A stretch of DNA of 64,000 nt from Bacillota bacterium (GTDB taxonomy: Bacteria; Bacillota; Clostridia; Christensenellales; Aristaeellaceae): positions 1 to 64,000 of the forward strand of contig JAEYOV010000068.1 of the NCBI GenBank assembly GCA_023411395.1, written 5' to 3'. The position numbers were made by a program, and so were the translations under genes. This document shows positions 58,195-64,000 of this stretch, piece after piece (positions within the stretch are counted from its first letter, which is position 1; every line of letters begins with the position of its first letter). The notes under the pieces are model-generated. The model searched no databases. It saw only the letters and a program-made list of their open reading frames with translations, and was not told the DNA's origin.

Positions 58195-58210
58195 TGGTGT
58201 GCGAATATAA

Positions 58211-58223
58211 GAACAAATGTTTG
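58211..58223 (+). promoter_or_regulatory. LexA (SOS) box
   Basis: GAACAAATGTTTG matches the Gram-positive LexA operator (GAAC-N4-GTTC type, one mismatch) and sits 7 bp before the lexA -35 box, consistent with autorepression. Confidence 0.75.
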
Positions 58224-58230
58224 ATTTTTG

Positions 58231-58259
58231 TTGCAATCATTCCTCCTCTATGGTATACT
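58231..58259 (+). promoter_or_regulatory. SigA promoter of lexA
   Basis: TTGCAA (58231-58236), a 17-bp spacer and TATACT (58254-58259), directly after the LexA box. Confidence 0.75.
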
Positions 58260-58294
58260 TGTTTCAATTAAAAGCACTATAAGGCGGTGGTGCC

Positions 58295-58903
58295 ATGAAA
58301 AAACCACGGGGCGACAATCAGCAAAAGATATTGGAGTTCATCAAATCGGAAGTGCAATCCAAGGGATATCCCCCATCCGTCCGGGAAATAGGCGATGCGG
58401 TGGGCTTAAAGTCCACCTCTACCGTCCATGGGCATTTGACCAGGCTGGAGAAAAAAGGCCTTCTGCACAGAGATTCCATGAAGCCGCGGGCCATGGAAGT
58501 ACTTGGCGGAGATTTATTCCCCCGTTTGGCTGCAATGTCCGTACCGTTGGTGGGCCGGGTGACGGCAGGCGTTCCGATTCTGGCGGAAGAGAATATTGAA
58601 GAAAATATTGCATTGCCGGAAAGCTTGGTGGGCGAAGGGACTTTTTTCATCTTGCAAGTGAAGGGCGAAAGCATGATTGAGGCCGGCATCTTGGACGGGG
58701 ATTACGTTGTTGTCCGACAGCAGCCCGACGCTCATAACGGTGATATCGTAGTGGCCATGGTAGATGACGAGGCCACGGTAAAACGGTTCTACAGGGAGAA
58801 CGGCATTTTCCGCCTCCAGCCGGAGAACCCTGCCATGAAGCCTATTCTTGTGCCGGAAGTGACCATTTTGGGCAAGGTGGTTTCCTTGTTCCGCCGTTTA
58901 TAA
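58295..58903 (+). CDS. lexA: SOS repressor LexA
   Basis: This 202-residue repressor has an N-terminal winged helix (PPSVREIGDAVGLKSTSTVHGHL), the Ala-Gly self-cleavage bond in VTAGVPILA, the catalytic Ser in GESMI (about residue 126) and Lys in ATVKRFY (about residue 163). RecA-stimulated cleavage induces SOS genes. A LexA box lies in its own promoter region. Confidence 0.97.
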   Translation: MKKPRGDNQQKILEFIKSEVQSKGYPPSVREIGDAVGLKSTSTVHGHLTRLEKKGLLHRDSMKPRAMEVLGGDLFPRLAAMSVPLVGRVTAGVPILAEENIEENIALPESLVGEGTFFILQVKGESMIEAGILDGDYVVVRQQPDAHNGDIVVAMVDDEATVKRFYRENGIFRLQPENPAMKPILVPEVTILGKVVSLFRRL

Positions 58904-58924
58904 TTCAAATAAGGTCGTTTGAAA

Positions 58925-58950
58925 GCCGGGAGTAATGCCCCGGCCTTTTT
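58925..58950 (+). terminator. Terminator of lexA
   Basis: GCCGGG (58925-58930) and CCCGGC (58939-58944), followed by CTTTTT. Confidence 0.85.
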
Positions 58951-58969
58951 GTACTTTTGATAAGCCGTG

Positions 58970-58997
58970 TGTCAATCTGTTCCGGCCATGGTATACT
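58970..58997 (+). promoter_or_regulatory. Weak promoter of the nitroreductase-like gene
   Basis: TGTCAA (58970-58975), a 16-bp spacer and TATACT (58992-58997). Confidence 0.4.
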
Positions 58998-59037
58998 ATA
59001 TAAAATGACATCCTCAATTACGGAAAGAGGTGTATTT

Positions 59038-59772
59038 ATGAATCTACAGGAAGCCATGGAAACACGCAAGTCCCGGCGAAGCTACCTTCCGGAAGCGATC
59101 GCGCCCAAGAAGATACAGACTCTTCATGATATGATCTGGCAATACAATATGCAGTCCGGCCTTGCCATGGAACTAATCCCTGACGGCAGCGCCGCCTTTC
59201 AAGGTTTGCGTAAAAGCTATGGCATGTTCACAGGCGTAAGAACAATCATTGTGCTGAAAGGAAAAGCAATAGAGCCGCATTTGAAGGAAAAAGCAGGCTA
59301 CTACGGCGAATTGATCGTGCTGGAGGCTACAAAGCTGGGCCTTGGCACCTGCTGGGTAGGCGGAACATATGATAAAGGAAGCGGCCTGTTTTCCCTCAAA
59401 GAAGGAGAATCTCTCGTATGCGTGATTACTGTGGGTATCACGCCAAAAGAAAAAACGGTACATGAAAAAATCATCTATACGTTGGCTCACGGACGATCAA
59501 AACCTTTGGAAAAAATATATCATGCCCAGGATGATCCGCCCGCCTGGTTTTTAAGCGGCGTAAAGGCGGCTTCCCTGGCCCCATCCTCCGCCAATGCGCA
59601 GCCCGTAAGGTTTCATTACAGCAAGGAATCAGCCGCCGCCTCCGTTTTGGATACAGGCGGCTTCCGCCTGGTGGATCTGGGCATCGCCAAAGCCCATTTT
59701 GCCTTGGCGGCAAAAGGAACCTTTGCGTTTGGCAACGGCGGGAAATTCACTAAAGCCGAAAGCCTGTACTAG
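59038..59772 (+). CDS. Nitroreductase family protein
   Basis: This 244-residue flavin-binding protein is of the nitroreductase fold. Cues are the opening MNLQEAMETRKSRRSY, which binds FMN phosphate, the LEATKLGLGTCWVGG helix and the SLAPSSANAQPVRF segment near residue 180, a second FMN contact. The order of motifs resembles the two-domain TM1586-like subfamily, whose activity is not known. It starts after AAAGAGG and ends 16 bp from the convergent rodA stop. Confidence 0.8.
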   Translation: MNLQEAMETRKSRRSYLPEAIAPKKIQTLHDMIWQYNMQSGLAMELIPDGSAAFQGLRKSYGMFTGVRTIIVLKGKAIEPHLKEKAGYYGELIVLEATKLGLGTCWVGGTYDKGSGLFSLKEGESLVCVITVGITPKEKTVHEKIIYTLAHGRSKPLEKIYHAQDDPPAWFLSGVKAASLAPSSANAQPVRFHYSKESAAASVLDTGGFRLVDLGIAKAHFALAAKGTFAFGNGGKFTKAESLY

Positions 59773-59788
59773 ATCGGACCGCAAAAGC

Positions 59789-60982
59789 TTATCTATACCT
59801 GTTGGCCCGAAGCTGCGGTGTGTTGATATACGCAGACAGGCTCCGGTTTTTGACCACATTGAGAACCAAGCCCACGCCGGCCATGTTGGTCACCATGTTG
59901 GATCCGCCATAGCTGAGCAGTGGCAGCGGAATCCCGGCGATAGGCATCAGTCCCAGCGTCATGGCGACATTCTGAAAAACATGGAACAGAAACATGCTCA
60001 TAACGCCAATGATGATGAGCTGCCCAAACTTGTCCTGTGTAAACCGGGCCAAAAAGAGCATGCGCAGTATGATCAGAAGATACAAAAGCAGAATGACGCC
60101 GCAGCCGATAAAGCCGAAAGCTTCGCCAATGGTGGAAAAGATAAAATCTGTCCAGTCCGCGGGCACGTAATCCAATTGGCTCATGGCGCCGTTTATAAAC
60201 ATGCCGATACCCGAAAGCCCTCCGGAACCGATGGCGATTTTCGACTGTGTCATCTGATAGGCTTCGCCTGAGGAATACAAATCCGGATTGAAAAAGGAAA
60301 GAATCCGCTGTATACGGTAATTATCGCTGTTGCTGGCCATCGCTACCCCATATACGGCCAGTATCAATACGGCTCCCGCCGCCGCCATTCCAAACAGAAT
60401 TTTCAACTTGACGCCGCCAAAATAAAGCATTACGGCGAAAATGAAAACCATCACCATCAGGGATCCCAATTCTCCCTGAAGCATAATAAAAATGGCGGGG
60501 AGGCCGATGATGGACATGATACGGACAAAATCTTTCCAGGTTGACATGGGCGCGTTGTCTCTGGAAAGTATTCTGGCCATGATCAAGATCATGCCCAGCT
60601 TTACGAACTCCGAAGGCTGAATGGTAAAATTCCAGAGCGTATCCATCCATGCCTTGACGCCGCTGGCCTGAGAGGTTACCAGCGCCAAGAGCAAAAGGAA
60701 TACACTGACATAGTAGAAAAAGCGGGCCAGCAAGCGGTAGCTTTCATACCGGAAGGAAACGATAACGCCTAAGATAATAGGTGAAATCATTAGAAACAGT
60801 GCCTGCCTTGAACCGTTTGTAGAACTAACAATATGATTGAGAAGCGTCTTTTCAGGTCCTGAATCCACCGAATAAGTGGCAATTGTAACTGCCAGCACAC
60901 CGAAAATAGCCAGCGCATATGTGAGTATGATCAGTATGATGTCCAGATGCGCCTTGGAGCGCCTGTTTTCGCTGATCATCAT
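59789..60982 (-). CDS. rodA: Rod-shape SEDS glycosyltransferase RodA
   Basis: This 397-residue SEDS protein has about ten transmembrane helices. RodA polymerises glycan in the elongasome with PBP2. Family marks are TIQPSEFVKLGMILI, LQGELGSLMV, KIAIGSGGLSGIG, ADWTDFIFSTIGEAFGFIG and PLPLLSYGGSNM. The ATG at 60982 overlaps the minD stop by ATGA and lies 9 nt after GGGAAG. It forms one operon with mrdA and minD. Confidence 0.93.
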   Translation of the reverse strand: MMISENRRSKAHLDIILIILTYALAIFGVLAVTIATYSVDSGPEKTLLNHIVSSTNGSRQALFLMISPIILGVIVSFRYESYRLLARFFYYVSVFLLLLALVTSQASGVKAWMDTLWNFTIQPSEFVKLGMILIMARILSRDNAPMSTWKDFVRIMSIIGLPAIFIMLQGELGSLMVMVFIFAVMLYFGGVKLKILFGMAAAGAVLILAVYGVAMASNSDNYRIQRILSFFNPDLYSSGEAYQMTQSKIAIGSGGLSGIGMFINGAMSQLDYVPADWTDFIFSTIGEAFGFIGCGVILLLYLLIILRMLFLARFTQDKFGQLIIIGVMSMFLFHVFQNVAMTLGLMPIAGIPLPLLSYGGSNMVTNMAGVGLVLNVVKNRSLSAYINTPQLRANRYR

Positions 60983-61785
60983 AACCATTCACTTCCCTTT
61001 TTCTCCCGGCGGAATAGGCGCATAAAGGCCGTGCGGGAGTCTTTTTCAATAACGGGGATGGGAACCTGTTCGCCAACGAGCCGCCGGACGATCCTTGTAA
61101 GGGCCGCTTGAACATCCCCCTTGCCCTCGATAGCGGTCATGTGCCGCAGCAGACGGCGGTACACCTGTTCGGATTTGGGCACAACGCCCAGCAATTGCAG
61201 ATCCAGAGTCTGCGCAATAGTCTCCGGGGTATACATATCACCGGAACGTACCAGCTCGCCAATGGCCTGATTGACGATCAGCATGGGCCTGGGCAAACCG
61301 GAGTCTGTAATCAGTCCGCAAACACGCTCTACATCCCGCATGGCCACATCGTCCGGCGTAGTGACCAGGATGGTGTCATCCGCAGCGCCCAGTACATTTT
61401 GAAATCCCCTGCCGATTCCGGCCGGGCAATCCACCAGCACATAGGCGAAACTCTTTTTCAGCCGCAGGATGATCCGCTGCATATCCAGCGCGGTAACCTG
61501 TGTGGAATCGCACATCTGGGCGGCAGGCAGAAGGGACAGTGTCGGATAATGCCAATGGGCGACCAGCGCATGCTTTAGCTTGCATCCGCCCCGGATCACA
61601 TCCACCAGATCATATACGATATGGTTTTCAAGGCCCAGCATCACATCCAGGCTGCGTAAACCGATATCCGCGTCCACCACGGCAACGCGCTGCCCCTGCA
61701 TTGCCAAACCAACGGCCAGGGCGGCTGCCAGGGTCGACTTCCCTACCCCGCCTTTTCCGGAGGCTATCATCCAAGCCTGGCTCAT
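60979..61785 (-). CDS. minD: MinD-like P-loop ATPase
   Basis: This 268-residue ParA/MinD ATPase has the deviant Walker A GKGGVGKST (residues 10-18), DADIGLRSLDVMLG, the VDCPAG motif and a basic, aromatic C-terminal end (FRREKKGSEWL) that fits the amphipathic membrane helix of MinD. Min proteins place the division septum. No minC or minE lies beside it here. RBS GAAAGGAC. Confidence 0.9.
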   Translation of the reverse strand: MSQAWMIASGKGGVGKSTLAAALAVGLAMQGQRVAVVDADIGLRSLDVMLGLENHIVYDLVDVIRGGCKLKHALVAHWHYPTLSLLPAAQMCDSTQVTALDMQRIILRLKKSFAYVLVDCPAGIGRGFQNVLGAADDTILVTTPDDVAMRDVERVCGLITDSGLPRPMLIVNQAIGELVRSGDMYTPETIAQTLDLQLLGVVPKSEQVYRRLLRHMTAIEGKGDVQAALTRIVRRLVGEQVPIPVIEKDSRTAFMRLFRREKKGSEWL

Positions 61786-61804
61786 GATATCCGTCCTTTC
61801 CGGA

Positions 61805-64000
61805 TCATGGGGAGAGCTGATTGCCGCCGGGCAGCACAGATTCCTCCGTGCGCAGTGTCTTTTGATCCATGTACCACTGAATAAAATCTCTGGCCGCGGG
61901 CGATGCGTCAGCGCCGGAATAGCCGTTGGGGATAAAGGAGACTACGGCGATCTCCGGCTTGTCATATGGCGCAAAGGCGACGAACCAGGAGTTGTTCTCA
62001 AGGTCGATGTCGGAATTTTGAGCCGTTCCTGTTTTTGCGGCAATCTGGTTGGTGTACTTGAAATCCCTGAAGTACCTGGCCGCCGTACCGCTTTCGTCCA
62101 CAACGCCCTTCATGCCGGCGCGGATATAGCGCAGGTATTGCTCCGCACCCTCAATGGTATTGACAAGGGTGGGTGTCCGCTGGCTGATGACTTCTCCCTC
62201 CGGGGAAATGATGGAGTCCACCAGCATCAGGTTGTACACATTGCCGCCATTGGCGATGGCCGCCACATAGCGTGAAACCGCGGCGGGCGTCAGCACGGTG
62301 ATGCCTTGGCCGATAGCGGACTGAATGGCGTAGCTGCCGCCCCACTTGATTTCATTGAGGTAGTTGAACGCGTCGCCGATAACAGCCTGCAAATAGACCA
62401 TTTCCTGGGTCATGTTCAATTCTTCCATCAAAATGACGCGCATGTTGGCGATCCAGGTTTCGCCCTTCGGGCCCTGTTCGGTCATTATCGCCATGTCCAT
62501 CATTCTTTTTGCGCACCTGTTCAGCCTTTCTTCATCATAGATGATCTTGCGGCTGGCTCCAAAATTGCGCAGATGCTTTTTCAGCGCGTTAAATACGAGG
62601 ATAGGTTTTGACGTATCCTGATATGCTTCCCCCATCGCCCGGTCCGGATCGTACAGCGTCGTCTGCGTGCCGACCACGCTGCGGGCCTCACCCGGAAGGT
62701 CAATCCCGGTTTTCGAGGTCAGGCCCAGCATAGAGGCATATTTGTACATCGCGTTGCCGTTTTCAAACAGGCGGCTGCCCAATTCATAGAAGAAGTAGTT
62801 GCAGGAGTTTTGAATCCCCTCCACGATTGTCTGGTTTTGATGCTTGTGCCGCTCATTGGGAGCGATCCAGCATCTTGGTGCCTTGGACATATCCGATTCA
62901 TATTTATCATAATAACCCAGGTCGCTGATTCTTGTATCGATCGTAAATCCGGTTTTTTCCCCTTCCATCAGAGCCGCCAGACCGGTAGCCATCTTAAAAA
63001 TGGAGCCGGGGGCGCCTCGCGCCTGGATGGCATAGTTCAGGAACAATCCCCTGGGGTCCGTCTGGATCTGCCTTGCCTCCGGCCCGCCTGCAACCAGCGC
63101 GTTCAGATCGTAGGTGGGATAGTTGGCCATCGCCAGCACACGGCCTTCCATGTTGATTACCATCAGAACGCCATGCTCTGCCAGGAGAATTGGGTATTTC
63201 TCCCAGTTCCGCTTGGCGAGGTCCTCTTTATTGTCTTCCTTCCACCTGTTATCCGCCATCTTCTGCTCTTGCTTGTTGCGGGTATTATTTACGTTGCTGG
63301 CAATGGCCCGCTCCGCCTGCTGCTGATAGCTGGCGATGAGCGTCAGCTTCACGTTGTTGCCGTCCTCCGGTTCGGTGGACGATTTCACCCGCGTAACCCT
63401 GCCCAGCCTATCCCGTTCCAGTTCCTTGTAGCCCTGGCGGAGCGAGGAATTCTGGGTCAGCCAATCTTCCATGGACGCTTCAATGCCGTCACGGCCAATA
63501 TAGTCATTGTATGAATAGCCCTTGGCTTTTAGCTCCTCAAATTTTTCCTTGGAGTAGATGGCGCCTGTGTAGCCGATGATCTGGGAAGCCAGCGTGGATC
63601 TGGGATACACCCTTTTTGTGCCTACCGCGATTTCCATGCCGGGCAGGACGATGGAACGGGTCTCCACCTCATAGACTGTCTCGTAGGCCACATCCTTGGC
63701 GATCACAATCGGCTGGGAGTTGAACAGGTTCATCTGCATTTCGGAATAGACGGACATGATTTTCAGCATCAGCGTTTCGTCCATATTTTCCGGAATCTGA
63801 TACCTGGCCTTCAATCCTTTCCGGGTGCCGGTGCCGTCGATACAGTCCGCCGCCGTCGGGTAGGAAGCCGCGGACAGGTAGTGGTTGCTTCTCCATTGCC
63901 TTTCACGCTCCGCAAGCACGGCATCCGATACGCCGCTTCCAAAGTTAAAGCGCCACTCGCCTGTTTCCGGATCGCGTTCCAGTACGGAGGATAGGGAAAG
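61805..64000 (-). CDS. mrdA: Penicillin-binding protein 2, elongation transpeptidase (5' end outside window)
   Basis: The visible 731 residues run to the right window edge without a start, so the N-terminal anchor is missing. The class B PBP has a dimerisation domain followed by the transpeptidase motifs GSIFK (SxxK, catalytic Ser), SCN (SxN) and KTGTA. A long insertion of charged residues (KQEQKMADNRWKEDNKEDLA) lies before the catalytic part. It cross-links wall in the elongasome with RodA. The stop is 19 bp from the minD start. Confidence 0.93.
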   Translation of the reverse strand, partial: LSLSSVLERDPETGEWRFNFGSGVSDAVLAERERQWRSNHYLSAASYPTAADCIDGTGTRKGLKARYQIPENMDETLMLKIMSVYSEMQMNLFNSQPIVIAKDVAYETVYEVETRSIVLPGMEIAVGTKRVYPRSTLASQIIGYTGAIYSKEKFEELKAKGYSYNDYIGRDGIEASMEDWLTQNSSLRQGYKELERDRLGRVTRVKSSTEPEDGNNVKLTLIASYQQQAERAIASNVNNTRNKQEQKMADNRWKEDNKEDLAKRNWEKYPILLAEHGVLMVINMEGRVLAMANYPTYDLNALVAGGPEARQIQTDPRGLFLNYAIQARGAPGSIFKMATGLAALMEGEKTGFTIDTRISDLGYYDKYESDMSKAPRCWIAPNERHKHQNQTIVEGIQNSCNYFFYELGSRLFENGNAMYKYASMLGLTSKTGIDLPGEARSVVGTQTTLYDPDRAMGEAYQDTSKPILVFNALKKHLRNFGASRKIIYDEERLNRCAKRMMDMAIMTEQGPKGETWIANMRVILMEELNMTQEMVYLQAVIGDAFNYLNEIKWGGSYAIQSAIGQGITVLTPAAVSRYVAAIANGGNVYNLMLVDSIISPEGEVISQRTPTLVNTIEGAEQYLRYIRAGMKGVVDESGTAARYFRDFKYTNQIAAKTGTAQNSDIDLENNSWFVAFAPYDKPEIAVVSFIPNGYSGADASPAARDFIQWYMDQKTLRTEESVLPGGNQLSP

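Overview
The window looks like a chromosomal segment of an anaerobic member of the Clostridia (Bacillota) with fairly GC-rich coding sequence. The signs are an electron-bifurcating type trimeric [FeFe] hydrogenase, a V-type ATPase with a Na+-binding signature, a Gram-positive c-di-AMP receptor (DarA), RicT and a YlbF-family partner, SpoIVFA/SpoIVFB-like and SpoVB-like proteins, LexA, and strong AGGAGG ribosome sites with frequent TTG starts. A Christensenellales- or Oscillospirales-like gut lineage would fit, but the sequence alone does not settle it. No rRNA, CRISPR array, insertion sequence or prophage was found. Two tRNA genes are present (Ala-CGC and Trp-CCA, both on the minus strand).

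Layout. 1-4.2 kb: tRNA-Ala, mtnN, then darA-holB-ricT and a small ferredoxin. 4.2-9.6 kb: a 1445-residue secreted SpoIID-domain protein with eleven SH3b repeats, followed directly by a TrmN6-like methyltransferase. 9.6-13.6 kb: a 52-residue membrane peptide, a SpoVB-like flippase, comEB, a Cys-rich DUF6062 protein and a SPOR-domain protein. 13.6-22.5 kb: the hydrogenase region. It has a regulatory-looking half (DRTGG protein, HATPase, HydS-like [FeFe] protein, a VOC protein, a second DRTGG protein, a PHP phosphoesterase) and a catalytic half (HydC, a second HATPase, a 2Fe-2S protein, HydB, HydA). 22.6-27.0 kb, minus strand: lgt-pncB-serine hydrolase-recX from one consensus promoter. 27.1-36.6 kb: upp and the nine-gene V-ATPase operon, ending in a strong terminator.

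36.6-40.8 kb: a QueG-like Fe-S protein, a two-gene ABC exporter and a methyltransferase. 40.8-53.3 kb: a long information-processing operon (B12/radical-SAM protein, its DUF2344 partner, RNase G, miaB, a YlbF-family gene, mutS, mutL, miaA, ynbB-like). 53.4-55.0 kb: a SpoIVFA/SpoIVFB-like pair with a SigE-like promoter. 55.1-59.8 kb: tRNA-Trp, proC, rnhA, a tyrosine recombinase, lexA with a LexA box, and a nitroreductase-like protein. 59.8-64.0 kb, minus strand: the mrdA-minD-rodA cell-elongation cluster, with mrdA cut by the window edge and no minC or minE in it.

The most interesting parts are the hydrogenase-associated signalling module, with paired DRTGG and HATPase genes and a HydS-like protein with altered H-cluster motifs, and several non-coding arrangements. 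These include perfect hairpins placed at or next to predicted transcription starts, a promoter whose start lies inside an upstream terminator, inverted repeats over promoter elements, and a multi-hairpin leader in front of upp. Functions are read from motifs and family knowledge; promoter calls are by eye.
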